A stretch of DNA of 64,000 bases from Ancrocorticia sp047501485 (GCA_047501485.1 JAZDRN010000012.1:1-64000), one strand, 5' to 3'. Positions 1 through 9,239 are shown, numbered from the stretch's first letter. Program-made: numbers and translations. The notes: generated from the letters alone by a model not told the origin.

Positions 1-60
1 AAAAACAACCAAACCCCACCCCCCCCCCCCCCACCCCCTGTTTGAACAAAAAAAACAAAA
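1..60. repeat. low-complexity A/C-rich sequence at window edge
   Basis: The first 60 bases consist almost only of A and C, with a 14-base C run at 19-32 and A-rich runs at 48-60. Nothing else in the window resembles it except the C54 block near 20.3 kb. It looks like the frayed end of a contig rather than functional DNA; bases 61-222 are the ordinary 3' flank of the malic enzyme gene and hold no gene I can support. Confidence 0.6.
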
Positions 61-222
61 ACGGGCCGCGACAAGGGAATGGGCTGGGGCCCCTCCTCAA
101 CGGCGTACGCTTTCTCCGCTCATCGTTTCACGCACGGAGACGAGCCGACACTAAGCCCGCTCAGAAGCCAAAGCTACGCCCATGTACGGCACCCCCGGCT
201 TCTAGCCCACCCGCACCTGTGC

Positions 223-1635
223 CTACGACGCGGCCTCCGCCGGCTTCCCCTCGGGACCCTTCATGTAGCGGACAACCGCCCTGGAGACCGCCTCGGCAAC
301 TCGGGGGTCGAAAACTCCAGGAATGATGTAGTTGGAATTGCGCTGATCATCTGTCACCACATCTGCGACAGCAACTGCAGCGGCCCGCAACATCTCGTCG
401 TCGATCGTGTTGGCAGCAGCTTTCAACATTCCCTTGAACAGGCCCGGGAAGACCAGAACATTATTGATCTGATTCGGATAGTCAGAGCGTCCGGTTGCGA
501 CGATGGAAGCATGCAGCCCGGCTTCCGCAGGATCGACCTCCGGGGTCGGATTGGCCATCGCGAACACGATGGCTTTGTCCGCCATCGTCGCGATGTCGTC
601 GCCGTCGAGGATATTTCCAGAGGAGACGCCAATGAAAACGTCTGCTCCCGCGAGTACATCTCTCAGGCTTCCCTGAAGCCCATTCGGGTTCGTGTTCTGA
701 GCCAGCCAATTTCGATGGGCGTTGGCCTCCTCACGGAACGGCCCCAAAGCACCTTCCCGTCCACAGCCGATGACGTCGTGAGCACCGTGCAGCTTGAGAA
801 GCCTGATAATCGCCGAACCCGCCGCGCCCACTCCGGAGACGACGATCCGGACATCCTCGATCTTCTTGTCTACAACCCTCAGGGCATTGATCAGAGCAGC
901 AAGAGTGACGATAGCGGTTCCATGCTGGTCGTCATGGAATACCGGAATGTCCAACTCCTCACGCAGGCGTTCCTCTATCTCGAAACATCGGGGCGCGGAG
1001 ATATCCTCGAGATTGATCCCTCCATATACCGGCGCGATTGCCTTGACGATGGAGATGATCTCCTCGGTGTCCTTGGTGTCGAGGCAGACCGGCCAGGCAT
1101 CGACCCCGCCGAACTTCTTGAAGAGGGCAGCCTTGCCCTCCATGACCGGCAGCGCCGCTTCGGGGCCGATATCGCCAAGCCCGAGAACGGCGGTACCGTC
1201 CGTAACCACCGCCACCGTGTTCTTCTTGATGGTGTAGCTACGCGCAAAACTCTTATCGCGGGCGATCTTCTTACAGACACGGGCCACCCCGGGCGTGTAG
1301 ACGCGAGCGAGGTCTTGACGCGTGCGGAGCGGGTTCTTCAGCTCGACTGAGATCTTTCCACCCACGTGGGCCTCGAGTGTTGCGTCGGAGATTTCGAGGA
1401 CCTTCGTGCCCACCATCATCTCGATCCGGTGGTTGACCTCGTTGACGTGAGGAGTATTCACACAGTCACAGGTGACGAGCACGATCAAATAGTCCTCTAG
1501 CGATTCCACCATGTCGATGCCGGTGACCAGAGCGCCGGCATCGGCCACCGCCTCTACCAGGTGCTGAGTTGCACGAGGATGAGACGGAACTCTCACTCGC
1601 ATTGTCACCGTATAACTGGGACTGGTCAAAGCCAT
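223..1635 (-). CDS. NAD(P)-dependent malic enzyme with N-terminal ACT-like domain
   Basis: This 470-residue protein is predicted to oxidatively decarboxylate malate to pyruvate, linking the TCA cycle and pyruvate pools in the cytosol. Visible signatures are YTPGVA, the DGTAVLGLGDIGPEAALPV block, NLEDISAPRCFEIE, FHDDQHGTAI (metal/substrate site), a nucleotide-binding GVGAAG motif and a MANPTPEV stretch. About 75 residues before the malic domain resemble a small ACT-type regulatory domain, as in bacterial ACT-malic enzymes. I chose the ATG at 1635 rather than an upstream start at 1701 because a GAGAGGTGAG ribosome site precedes it and the protein then begins MALTSPSYTV. It is divergent from the GntR regulator at 2199, which could control it (inference). 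Cofactor preference cannot be told from sequence by eye. Confidence 0.93.
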   Translation of the reverse strand: MALTSPSYTVTMRVRVPSHPRATQHLVEAVADAGALVTGIDMVESLEDYLIVLVTCDCVNTPHVNEVNHRIEMMVGTKVLEISDATLEAHVGGKISVELKNPLRTRQDLARVYTPGVARVCKKIARDKSFARSYTIKKNTVAVVTDGTAVLGLGDIGPEAALPVMEGKAALFKKFGGVDAWPVCLDTKDTEEIISIVKAIAPVYGGINLEDISAPRCFEIEERLREELDIPVFHDDQHGTAIVTLAALINALRVVDKKIEDVRIVVSGVGAAGSAIIRLLKLHGAHDVIGCGREGALGPFREEANAHRNWLAQNTNPNGLQGSLRDVLAGADVFIGVSSGNILDGDDIATMADKAIVFAMANPTPEVDPAEAGLHASIVATGRSDYPNQINNVLVFPGLFKGMLKAAANTIDDEMLRAAAVAVADVVTDDQRNSNYIIPGVFDPRVAEAVSRAVVRYMKGPEGKPAEAAS

Positions 1636-1708
1636 GATGGACTCACCTCTCGGGGACTGCGCCAAACTAGTAATGCCCTGATAGTAGACACTGCACGTCA
1701 CGGAATCG

Positions 1709-1720
1709 CGGTCTGACCAT
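1709..1720. promoter_or_regulatory. candidate operator CGGTCTGACCAT, copy 1
   Basis: Dyad GGTC-T-GACC about 25 bases upstream of the putative malic enzyme -10 box, so binding here could interfere with or assist polymerase. The spacing GT-NNN-AC is reminiscent of GntR-superfamily sites, but the partner protein is only inferred from proximity. Confidence 0.4.
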
Positions 1721-1840
1721 ATTCAGGACACGGGCCTCGGCTTCGACCCTCACTAGCTATTTTCCCACAGGTTACCGGGACTTAAGTCCGTCATAACAAT
1801 CGACCTTTCCGGTCCTACCAGTCGTGAACGCACTCCAAAT

Positions 1841-1852
1841 CGGTCTGACCAT
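1841..1852. promoter_or_regulatory. candidate operator CGGTCTGACCAT, copy 2
   Basis: Exact second copy of the 12-base motif at 1709-1720, 132 bases away on the same strand. A looser relative, GGTCCTACCA, lies at 1811-1820. Confidence 0.35.
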
Positions 1853-2198
1853 TACCCCGCGCAGAACTTTCGCACGATCGCCCGAAGCAACCACCTGACA
1901 AATATGAGAAGGGGATACACGGAGCGAGAAGCTATCCGACACAGCCCAACTCCGAGCCTGGAAGATGGCATACTTTGTCAAAACCGCCTCAGGTGACCAG
2001 TATGAGAGACTTTGGCGAGCTTTATCCGAATTTTGTCAATCCCAACTCTTTACATTGTTAAGATTGGCCCAAAACACCAAACGATGCGTCGTCATCCGCT
2101 CTCAGCATCCGATTCACGTCCGGCAGAGAGTACCGTTCAAACACCACGCCGCATCACCAAGTCATTTGGCAATAGCCACGATTAGAGGAGTGAGCACT

Positions 2199-2963
2199 AT
2201 GAGCCAAGATGAACAAGACCTCGACCAGCCAAGGCGCCTGGACATCACCGTTGATCGCGATTCGAGCACCCCGCTGCACATGCAGGTCTCCGAACCGATC
2301 ACCCAGTTGATCGTCTCTGGCGAACTCGCACCGGGGCAGCTCATCGAAGATGAAGTCACTCTCGCGAACCGTCTCTCGGTGTCACGCCCAACTGTCCGGC
2401 GCGCATTTCAGGATATGGTCAACGCGGGGCTTCTGACGAGACGTCGCGGCGTCGGAACCCGGGTTACCCCCTCCCACATCCGACGGAAAATCGGGTTGAC
2501 CAGCCTCCATGACGATCTGGACAAAGCCGGGCTATCTCCGCGCACCGACGTTCTGTCCTACAACGTCCAGTTGGCCGACGAGTCGCTGGCACGCCTTCTG
2601 GAATGCAAGGAGGGCGCCGAAGTGGTACTCATCGAACGGTTGCGCTGGAGCAAAGACACCCCTCTAGCCCTCATGCATAATATCCTGCCCGCCAAGTACG
2701 CCCCCTCCCTCACGGAACTCAACGCGCACGGTCTTTACAACTGCCTCGCCAAGCGAGGGATCAGGCCGACCAACGCTGTTCAAAGCGTCGCGGCTCGGTT
2801 GGCGGATGCACGGGAGGCGGACCTCCTGCAGATCGACGAGGGCGCCGCTCTGCTGACCACGCAGCGCTCCGCGTACTCAGAGGCCGGCGAACTCGTTGAC
2901 TACGGCCGCCACGTCTACGATGCGTCGCAATACCAGGTGACCTTCAGTCTCCACGCGGAGTGA
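2199..2963 (+). CDS. GntR-family (HutC/UTRA type) transcriptional regulator
   Basis: The 254-residue protein has an N-terminal winged helix (roughly residues 25-95, with the typical PGQLIEDEVTLANRLSVSRP and PTVRRAFQDMVNAGLLTRRR segments) followed by a UTRA-type ligand-binding domain (residues about 110-250, ending in the characteristic VDYGRHVYDASQYQVTFSLH). Members of this subfamily bind sugar or organic-acid-derived effectors and act as local repressors. The ATG at 2199 is chosen over upstream in-frame starts because AGAGGAG lies 8 bases before it and the homology-like region begins soon after. It is divergent from malic enzyme, which makes carbon metabolism a plausible target; the actual ligand is unknown. 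Confidence 0.9.
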   Translation: MSQDEQDLDQPRRLDITVDRDSSTPLHMQVSEPITQLIVSGELAPGQLIEDEVTLANRLSVSRPTVRRAFQDMVNAGLLTRRRGVGTRVTPSHIRRKIGLTSLHDDLDKAGLSPRTDVLSYNVQLADESLARLLECKEGAEVVLIERLRWSKDTPLALMHNILPAKYAPSLTELNAHGLYNCLAKRGIRPTNAVQSVAARLADAREADLLQIDEGAALLTTQRSAYSEAGELVDYGRHVYDASQYQVTFSLHAE

Positions 2964-3000
2964 CCCCGGAGTTCACGTCGCCAAGAACTGCGCCGGTAGA

Positions 3001-3045
3001 GCGACGGTGGGGGGGGTTCGGTTCGAACCGAAACCCCCACCGTCG
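3001..3045. terminator. long inverted repeat between convergent genes
   Basis: A near-perfect palindrome (arms beginning GCGACGGTGGGGG and ending CCCCCACCGTCGC, centre GGTTCGAACC) lies between the convergent gntR and gatB genes. It has no clear T-run, but its position fits a bidirectional transcription stop. Confidence 0.6.
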
Positions 3046-3128
3046 CCATTGGCGAGCGTCACTCTATCCGCGGGCTTCCCCCCTTGTGTGGTCTAGCCCG
3101 ATTTACGGCTATGACGGCGTGCTATCGC

Positions 3129-4619
3129 CTACTGCGCGCGTTCCATGATGAGCTCACGCACCCGAGCGGCGTCGGCCTTACCCCGCGTCGCTTTCATAAC
3201 AGCTCCCACGATGGCTCCAGCGGCCTGAACTTTTCCTGCCCGGATCTTGTCCAGCACATCCGGATTGGCAGCGAGAGCCTCTTCGACAGCTGTCACGAGG
3301 GCGCCGTCGTCGGACACGATCTCCAGTCCGCGGGCCGCAACGACCTCGGTGGGGGTCCCCTCTCCGGCCAACACGCCCTCGAGGGCCTGGCGAGCCAACT
3401 TATCGTTGAGCTTGCCCTGCTGCACCAACGAATCCAGCTCCGCTACCTGCTTGGGAGTGACCGGCGCGTCTTCCAGCTCCAGCTCTGACTCCTTGGCGAA
3501 ACGAGCGATATCGCCCATCCACCACTTGCGCGCGCCCGCCGGGGTTGCCCCGGCGCGAACGGTCTCTTCGACGACGTCGATCGCACCGGCGTTGACGAGA
3601 TCACGCAGCTCCTCGGAAGACAGCTTCCATTCCTCCGAGATACGACGGCGACGGGCCGCCGGCAACTCGGGAAGCGACTTCCGCAATTCCTCCACCCACT
3701 CGCGAGCGGGCGATACCGGAACCAGGTCAGGCTCCGGGAAGTAGCGATAGTCCTCAGAATCCGACTTCACGCGGCCCGACGAGGTGGAGGCATCCTCCTC
3801 GTGGTAATGGCGGGTTTCCTGAATGATGGTTCCACCCGCTGCAAGAATCGCCGCCTGCCTGCGGATCTCGTAACGCACGGCGTTCTCGATGCCCCGGAAC
3901 GAGTTGACATTCTTGGTCTCGGTGCGGGTCCCGAAGGGAGCCTCGGGATTCTCGCGCAACGATACGTTGACGTCCGCACGCACGTTTCCACGCTCCATGC
4001 GAGCCTCGGAGACTCCCAGCGCCCGGAAGATGTCGCGCAGCGAGCGCACGTAGGCGGCCGCCACCTCGGGAGCGTTCGCACCGATGCCCGTGGCAGGGTG
4101 GGAGACGATCTCCACCAGCGGCACGCCCGCGCGGTTGTAGTCGACGAGCGAATACTTGGCTCCCTGGATCCGGCCAGCACCGCCCACGTGGGTGTTCTTT
4201 CCGGCATCCTCCTCCATATGGGCGCGCTCGATCGGGAACCGGTAGACAGTCCCATCCGGCAGGTCCAGATCGAGGTATCCCTCGTATGCGATCGGCTCGT
4301 CGGATTGGGAGGTTTGGAAGGCCTTCGTCAGGTCCGGGTAGAAGTAGTTCTTGCGTGCGAACCGGCAGGTCTCGGCAATAGAGCAGTTGAGAGCGAGGCC
4401 GATCTTGATGGCATACTCCACCGCCTTCGCGTTCACCACCGGCAGCGATCCCGGAAGACCGAGCGAAACCGGGGTCACGAACGTGTTCGGATCTCCACCG
4501 AACGCGTTCGGTGCGCCGTCGAACATCTTGGTCGCCGTTCCCAGCTCGACGTGCACCTCAAGCCCGATAACGGGGTCGAAGCGCTTGACGGCCTCATCAA
4601 AATCCATCAATTCGTCCAT
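3129..4619 (-). CDS. gatB: Asp-tRNA(Asn)/Glu-tRNA(Gln) amidotransferase subunit B
   Basis: GatB is the tRNA-binding and kinase subunit of GatCAB, which phosphorylates and amidates mischarged Glu-tRNA(Gln) and/or Asp-tRNA(Asn). The 496-residue protein begins near the diagnostic VIGLEVHVELGTATKMF segment, contains DLTKAFQTSQSDEPIA, IERAHMEEDAGK and a DYNRAGVPLVEIVS block, and ends with the YqeY-like tail (GAIVGAVMKATRGKADA) that recognises the tRNA elbow. The start at 4619 overlaps the gatA stop by one base (TGATG) and is preceded by GGGAGGAG. It is the last gene of gatC-gatA-gatB. Length matches the family. Confidence 0.97.
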   Translation of the reverse strand: MDELMDFDEAVKRFDPVIGLEVHVELGTATKMFDGAPNAFGGDPNTFVTPVSLGLPGSLPVVNAKAVEYAIKIGLALNCSIAETCRFARKNYFYPDLTKAFQTSQSDEPIAYEGYLDLDLPDGTVYRFPIERAHMEEDAGKNTHVGGAGRIQGAKYSLVDYNRAGVPLVEIVSHPATGIGANAPEVAAAYVRSLRDIFRALGVSEARMERGNVRADVNVSLRENPEAPFGTRTETKNVNSFRGIENAVRYEIRRQAAILAAGGTIIQETRHYHEEDASTSSGRVKSDSEDYRYFPEPDLVPVSPAREWVEELRKSLPELPAARRRRISEEWKLSSEELRDLVNAGAIDVVEETVRAGATPAGARKWWMGDIARFAKESELELEDAPVTPKQVAELDSLVQQGKLNDKLARQALEGVLAGEGTPTEVVAARGLEIVSDDGALVTAVEEALAANPDVLDKIRAGKVQAAGAIVGAVMKATRGKADAARVRELIMERAQ

Positions 4620-6130
4620 CACAGCGTCTCCTCCCATTCGGCTGCCGGGCAGGCATTGGCGACAGGCTCGCCGATCCCCGCCTCGAGCGCTCCGGCAATT
4701 CGGTACATCGTGGCATCGCCGTGGGCGGGCGCCAGGATCTGGAAGCCAACCGGCAATCCGTCCTCCTCCGCCAGGCCAGAGGGCAGCGAGAGCCCAGGGA
4801 CACCCGCGAGGTTCGCGGGGATCGTCGCCACATCGTTGAGGTACATCGCCATCGGATCGTCGATCTTATCGCCGAACTTGAAGGCCGTGGTGGGAGCCGT
4901 CGGCGAAACCAGCACGTCGCACTGCTCGAAGGCAGCATCGAAATCGCGCTGCACCAGTGTGCGCACCTTCTGCGCGCTGCCATAGTAGGCGTCGTAGAAG
5001 CCGGCACTCAGCACGAAGGTTCCCAGGATGATGCGACGCTTGACCTCATCGCCGAATCCGGCGCCGCGCGTGGCGGCCATGACGGTCTCAGCGGTCACCG
5101 GCCCCTGGGAGGGCTCAACGCGGATGCCGTAGCGCATCCCATCGAACCGGGCGAGGTTCGAGGAGACCTCGGCCGGCATGATGAGGTAGTAGGCACCGAG
5201 CGCGTACTCGAAGGACGGGCAGGACACCTCGATGACCTCCGCACCCAATCCCTTCAACACCTCGACGGAGTCGTTGAAGGAAGCGAGCACCCCCTCCTGG
5301 TATCCCTCGCCCTGCAATTGACTGACAACACCGACCTTCACGCCGTTCAGCGGCTTACCCGCCGCATCCGCGACGATCTGCTCGAGCGCGGGAACCGGTT
5401 CATCGAGCGACGTCGAATCGAGCGGGTCGTAACCGCCCACGACTTCCTGCAGCGCGGCGGCGTCGGCCACCGTACGGGTGACGGGACCGATCTGATCCAG
5501 CGAGGATGCCATGGCGATCAGACCGTAGCGCGAGACGGCACCGTAGGTCGGTTTCACGCCAACGGTTCCGGTGACCGCACCCGGCTGGCGGATGGAACCG
5601 CCCGTGTCCGATCCGAGGGCGAGGGGAACCATGAATGCACCGACGGCGGCTGCGGAACCGCCACCGGAGCCACCCGGGATGCGCTCGTTGTCCCACGGGT
5701 TCAACGTGGGGCCGAAAGCTGAATGTTCGGTGGACGAACCCATGGCGAACTCGTCCATATTCGTCTTGCCCACGATGGGCAAACCGGCCGCGTTCAGCTT
5801 CTCCACCACGGTGGAGTCATACGGCGGTAGCCATCCTTCCAGGATCTTCGAGGCGCAGGTGGTCGGCTTGCCCCGCGAAACCATGTTGTCCTTGATGGCA
5901 ATGGGCACGCCCGCTAGACGCGGCAGCGTCTCACCGGTGGCACGCCTGGCGTCGACCTCACGGGCGGTGGCGAGGGCGCCGTCGTCGTCGACGAAAAGGA
6001 ACGCGTTGATCCTCGGATTGAGGGCATGAATGCGATCAAGGCAGGCCTGTGTCAGCTCGACGGACGTGATCTCTCCGGTGGCAAGCAGATCGGCCAGTTC
6101 GAGCGCGCTCTTCTTGAGAAGTTCGTTCAT
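4619..6130 (-). CDS. gatA: Asp-tRNA(Asn)/Glu-tRNA(Gln) amidotransferase subunit A
   Basis: GatA is the glutaminase/amidase subunit that releases ammonia from glutamine and feeds it to GatB. The 503-residue protein shows the amidase signature: the catalytic Lys in VPIAIKDNM, the Gly/Ser-rich GGSGGGSAAAVGAFMVPLALG stretch and the GSDTGGSIRQP serine segment (cis-Ser and nucleophile Ser). The ATG at 6130 overlaps the gatC stop by one base and follows GGGGAGGAG, which also encodes the end of GatC, so translation is probably coupled. A GTG three bases upstream is less likely. Confidence 0.97.
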   Translation of the reverse strand: MNELLKKSALELADLLATGEITSVELTQACLDRIHALNPRINAFLFVDDDGALATAREVDARRATGETLPRLAGVPIAIKDNMVSRGKPTTCASKILEGWLPPYDSTVVEKLNAAGLPIVGKTNMDEFAMGSSTEHSAFGPTLNPWDNERIPGGSGGGSAAAVGAFMVPLALGSDTGGSIRQPGAVTGTVGVKPTYGAVSRYGLIAMASSLDQIGPVTRTVADAAALQEVVGGYDPLDSTSLDEPVPALEQIVADAAGKPLNGVKVGVVSQLQGEGYQEGVLASFNDSVEVLKGLGAEVIEVSCPSFEYALGAYYLIMPAEVSSNLARFDGMRYGIRVEPSQGPVTAETVMAATRGAGFGDEVKRRIILGTFVLSAGFYDAYYGSAQKVRTLVQRDFDAAFEQCDVLVSPTAPTTAFKFGDKIDDPMAMYLNDVATIPANLAGVPGLSLPSGLAEEDGLPVGFQILAPAHGDATMYRIAGALEAGIGEPVANACPAAEWEETL

Positions 6131-6426
6131 CACTCCTCCCCCAGAATCTGTGGAACCAGGAACTTTCCATCCTCGGCCGCGGGGGCCGAGGCAAGAACCT
6201 CGTCGCGATCGAGAGTGGGTACGACCACGTCTTCGCGCATGACGTTGCTGAGAGGAATCGGGTGGCTGGTAGCCGGTACATCCGGGGTTGCCACCTCGGA
6301 CACCTTGGCGACGGCGTCGGCAATGACACCGAGTTCATCCGACAGCCGCTCAACCTCCTGGGGTGTGAGAGCAATTCGTGCGAGGCCGGCCAAGCGCGCG
6401 ACCTCGTCTACAGAGAATGACGACAT
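6130..6426 (-). CDS. gatC: Asp-tRNA(Asn)/Glu-tRNA(Gln) amidotransferase subunit C
   Basis: GatC is the small subunit that stabilises the GatA-GatB interface. The 98-residue protein has the family pattern FSVDEVARLAGLARIALT near the N-terminus and ends in the DGKFLVPQILGEE motif typical of GatC (normally F-x-VP-x-VL). It opens the gatCAB operon. No ribosome site is visible; instead a TAGAAT -10 box ends 7 bases before the ATG, suggesting a leaderless message. Confidence 0.95.
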   Translation of the reverse strand: MSSFSVDEVARLAGLARIALTPQEVERLSDELGVIADAVAKVSEVATPDVPATSHPIPLSNVMREDVVVPTLDRDEVLASAPAAEDGKFLVPQILGEE

Positions 6427-6433
6427 GTTCTCG

Positions 6434-6439
6434 ATTCTA
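6434..6439 (-). promoter_or_regulatory. -10 box of a leaderless gatC promoter
   Basis: TAGAAT reads on the minus strand and is separated from the gatC ATG by 7 bases, so transcription would start at or next to the start codon. No good -35 hexamer is visible. Confidence 0.6.
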
Positions 6440-6643
6440 CGTTGTTTATTGTTTCGGACCGGAAACGAACGTGGTGACGTTCACCCGTTTTGTTGGCCGG
6501 TACGGCGTGATAGTCACTCTCCCACGGCCAGCCGGTTCCGGCACGACGACGTCCTCGCTACCGGCCCGCTTATCAGGACAAAGCCCTTCCACAGTCTGAT
6601 AAGCACGTCGTGGTATCGCCCCGCCGACCGGTAAGGTTATCCT

Positions 6644-7903
6644 ATGCTCCGACTTTCCGTCCCTTCTCGCCAGCAGGTCCTCTCCGCGATGAAGTGGACC
6701 TCGCTTGCCGCACTGGGGGTTCAGGCCGCAGCCGTCGCCACCGTGACCGCCGTCGACTCCATGCGAAAACGCAGGCGCCCGCAGTCCGGGATCTTCCCGC
6801 ATCTGCCGCCTCAAGACGTGAGCGTCGGCGGCAACGAGTTCACGATCTTCACATACGGCCGCGAACTCTACGACGTCATGTTGGCCGATATCCGCGCCGC
6901 CAAAGAGACCATCTATTTCGAGTGCTTCATCGTCAAAGCGGATGAGACCGGCTATGAGTTCCGCAACGCCCTCATTGACGCGGCACGCCGGGGCGTGGAC
7001 GTCTATATCCTCTTGGACACGTGGGGGAACCTCAACTCCGACCCTCGCTTCCGGCACTTCCCGAAGATGCCGCATCTGTACTCCATCAACTTCCCACTGG
7101 TGAGAACAGGTATCTTCACGGGCCGCGAGCGCGACAAGGGCCGCGATCACCGCAAGATCATGACGGTCGATGGCAGCATCGGCTATGTGGGCGGATATAA
7201 CGTGGGCAGACTCTACGCGCACCACTGGCGCGACACCCATCTGCGGGTCGAAGGTGCTGCGGCGCACCAACTGGAACTGTCCTTCATCACCATGTGGAAC
7301 AGCTACCGCACGCAGAATTCCCCTCGCCTGGAGTTCGCGCCCACCCACGATTGGGATTCCGCGATTCTGGTGCGGGAGAACGCCCCGTCACGGGACATCT
7401 ATCCGATCCGAGCCCTGTATATCGAAGTCCTCAACCGTGCGTCCAAGCGCGCCTGGATCACGATGGGCTACTTCATTCCCGACGATGCCATGATGCACGC
7501 TCTCGTTGCGGCAGCTCGGCGGGGTGTGGACGTCCGCATCCTCATCCCGGAGTATTCCAACCATATCTATGCGGATTGGGTGGCTCGCTCGCACTACGAC
7601 GAACTGCTGCGCAACGGCGTCAAGATCTTCCTCTACGAGGAGGCGATGGTGCACGCCAAGACGATGACCGTCGACGGCGCGTGGTCCACCGTGGGAACCG
7701 CGAACATCGATCGGTTGTCACTGCGCGGCAACTTCGAGATCAATATGGAGATCTACGCGGAGTCCTTCGCTACGGTGATGGAGGAGATCTTCGAGGTGGA
7801 CCTGGACAACTCCCACGAGCTGACGCGCCAGATGTGGGCTCAGCGCAGCAAGATCGCGTGGGTGCTGGAGCGCGTGCTACGTCCGCTCGCGCCCCTCATG
7901 TAA
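6644..7903 (+). CDS. cardiolipin synthase-like phospholipase D family protein
   Basis: The 419-residue protein carries two HKD phosphatidyltransferase motifs: H169-R-K171 in DHRKIMTVDGSIGYVGGYN and about residue 336 in VHAKTMTVDGAWSTVGTANID. One hydrophobic segment near residues 17-37 would anchor it in the membrane. Bacterial cardiolipin synthases of this type join two phosphatidylglycerols, releasing glycerol. It is shorter in membrane region than E. coli ClsA (one TM rather than two), resembling ClsB/actinobacterial forms. The gene stands alone between divergent gatC and the acyl-CoA dehydrogenase; TAAGGT ends exactly 6 bases before the ATG, suggesting a leaderless start. Confidence 0.85.
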   Translation: MLRLSVPSRQQVLSAMKWTSLAALGVQAAAVATVTAVDSMRKRRRPQSGIFPHLPPQDVSVGGNEFTIFTYGRELYDVMLADIRAAKETIYFECFIVKADETGYEFRNALIDAARRGVDVYILLDTWGNLNSDPRFRHFPKMPHLYSINFPLVRTGIFTGRERDKGRDHRKIMTVDGSIGYVGGYNVGRLYAHHWRDTHLRVEGAAAHQLELSFITMWNSYRTQNSPRLEFAPTHDWDSAILVRENAPSRDIYPIRALYIEVLNRASKRAWITMGYFIPDDAMMHALVAAARRGVDVRILIPEYSNHIYADWVARSHYDELLRNGVKIFLYEEAMVHAKTMTVDGAWSTVGTANIDRLSLRGNFEINMEIYAESFATVMEEIFEVDLDNSHELTRQMWAQRSKIAWVLERVLRPLAPLM

Positions 7904-8042
7904 CCATCCTCCGTCCACGCTTTCGCTTGGAGGTGGAGACTCTTGCGGCAGTCGTTTGCTACGGATACGGTGAGGAAGCGGTCACTGCCGCCCTGAGCCG
8001 CAGACCGTGTCCAGTAGATGACCGATTCAAGGAGAGTGCGGC

Positions 8043-9188
8043 GTGGGATTCCTCAGCGATGAACTTTTGGAGAAGATTCATGGGCGTGCAGCCCGGTATG
8101 ACGCGGAGAACACTTTTCCCCATGAGGACCTTGAGGACCTGCGCAAAGCCGGATACCTCGCGGCTTTCGTACCCTCCGAATATGGAGGAGGCGGCCTGAC
8201 GCTCGAGGAGATCGCGGCAGAGCAGACACGCCTCGCCATGGCCGCGCCGGGCACGGCCCTGGGCATCAACATGCACCAGATCATCGTGGGTCTGGGTCGC
8301 CATCTGGTACGCAACGGCAATCCCCGAGGCGAGTTGATTCTGCGCGAAGCCGCGGCCGGCGAGCTCTTCGGTTTCGGCATCTCCGAACCCGGCAACGATC
8401 TCGTGCTCTTCGGTTCGATCTCCCAGGCTGAGCCGGACGGCGAGGGCGGCTACTCGTTCACCGGCGTCAAGATCTTCAACTCGCTGGCACCCGCGTGGTC
8501 CCGGCTGCTCACCTTCGGGCGCGACGATTCCGGCCAGGACGGGCCACATTCCGTTTTCGCAATTCTCACTCGCGACGACGGCGGATTCGAACTCAAGGAC
8601 GATTGGGACACCTTGGGCATGCGCGCAACGCAGTCCCAGACCCTGCTGCTGCAGGGCGCTCACGCCCCGGAGTCCCGCGTTCTGGCGCGCCCAGAACCCG
8701 GTCCGTCAAAGGATCCCGTGGTTTTCGGCATCTTCGCGCATTTCGAGATCCTGCTGGCGGCAACCTACGCGGGTGTGGGAGAACGCGCTGTCGAGGTCGC
8801 CGTCGAACATGTGAAAACCCGCAAATCTGTCAAGAACCAGACCGTGTATGCCAACGATCCGGACATTCGCTGGCGCATTGCGACCGCCGCGCTCGAGATG
8901 AACGCCGTGGGGCCGCAGATACGCGAGTTGGCGCGTGATGTCGAGGACGGCGTGGATCGTGGCCCGATCTGGATGCCCCAACTGTCCGCGGTGAAGAACG
9001 CCGCCGCCGAGGCTTCGTTGCGAGCCGTGGAGCAGGCCGTGCGGGCCTGCGGGGGCTCGTCGTACTTCAATCGCTCCGAGCTCTCGCGCCTGTACCGTGA
9101 CGTGGTTGCGGGACTGTTCCAGCCCTCCGATCAGGAGTCTCTGCACGGTGCGTGGGCCAATGCCATGCTTGGGCCGGTGACGGACTGA
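8043..9188 (+). CDS. acyl-CoA dehydrogenase family flavoprotein
   Basis: The 381-residue protein follows the acyl-CoA dehydrogenase layout: N-terminal helical domain (DELLEKIHGRAARYDAENTFP, then AAFVPSEYGGGGLTLEE), a middle beta domain with GFGISEPGNDLVLFG and DDWDTLGMRATQSQ, and a C-terminal helical domain ending in RACGGSSYFNRSELSRLYRDV. It probably oxidises an acyl-CoA or related thioester using FAD, but substrate cannot be inferred, and no electron-transfer flavoprotein or beta-oxidation genes are adjacent. The start is a GTG with AAGGAGAG 8 bases upstream. Confidence 0.85.
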   Translation: MGFLSDELLEKIHGRAARYDAENTFPHEDLEDLRKAGYLAAFVPSEYGGGGLTLEEIAAEQTRLAMAAPGTALGINMHQIIVGLGRHLVRNGNPRGELILREAAAGELFGFGISEPGNDLVLFGSISQAEPDGEGGYSFTGVKIFNSLAPAWSRLLTFGRDDSGQDGPHSVFAILTRDDGGFELKDDWDTLGMRATQSQTLLLQGAHAPESRVLARPEPGPSKDPVVFGIFAHFEILLAATYAGVGERAVEVAVEHVKTRKSVKNQTVYANDPDIRWRIATAALEMNAVGPQIRELARDVEDGVDRGPIWMPQLSAVKNAAAEASLRAVEQAVRACGGSSYFNRSELSRLYRDVVAGLFQPSDQESLHGAWANAMLGPVTD

Positions 9189-9239
9189 GGTCCGGCCGGG
9201 AATCGAGTGATGAGTGACGGCCCTTCAACCAGCCTCCAC

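Larger units (their letters stand above)
1636..2198. promoter_or_regulatory. long divergent intergenic region, malic enzyme / GntR
   Basis: This 563-base region separates two divergent genes and contains no convincing coding sequence. On the minus strand a TACTAT -10-like hexamer sits at 1686-1681, about 46 bases before the malic enzyme start. The 12-base motif CGGTCTGACCAT, with a GGTC-T-GACC dyad, occurs twice exactly, at 1709-1720 and 1841-1852. The 3' end holds a strong ribosome site (AGAGGAG, 2184-2190) for the GntR gene. Confidence 0.6.

Noticed and set aside
79..1350. A 423-codon plus-strand frame opposite malic enzyme
   Set aside because: Antisense shadow of a strongly supported gene, low-complexity composition and no recognisable domain.
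1772..1981. A 69-codon minus-strand frame in the malic/GntR intergenic region
   Set aside because: TTG-type start without ribosome site and no motif; it overlaps the second copy of the dyad motif and is better read as regulatory DNA.
3001..3045. tRNA T-arm-like GGTTCGAACC
   Set aside because: It is the centre of a longer palindrome; no cloverleaf, anticodon stem or CCA-type end can be drawn.
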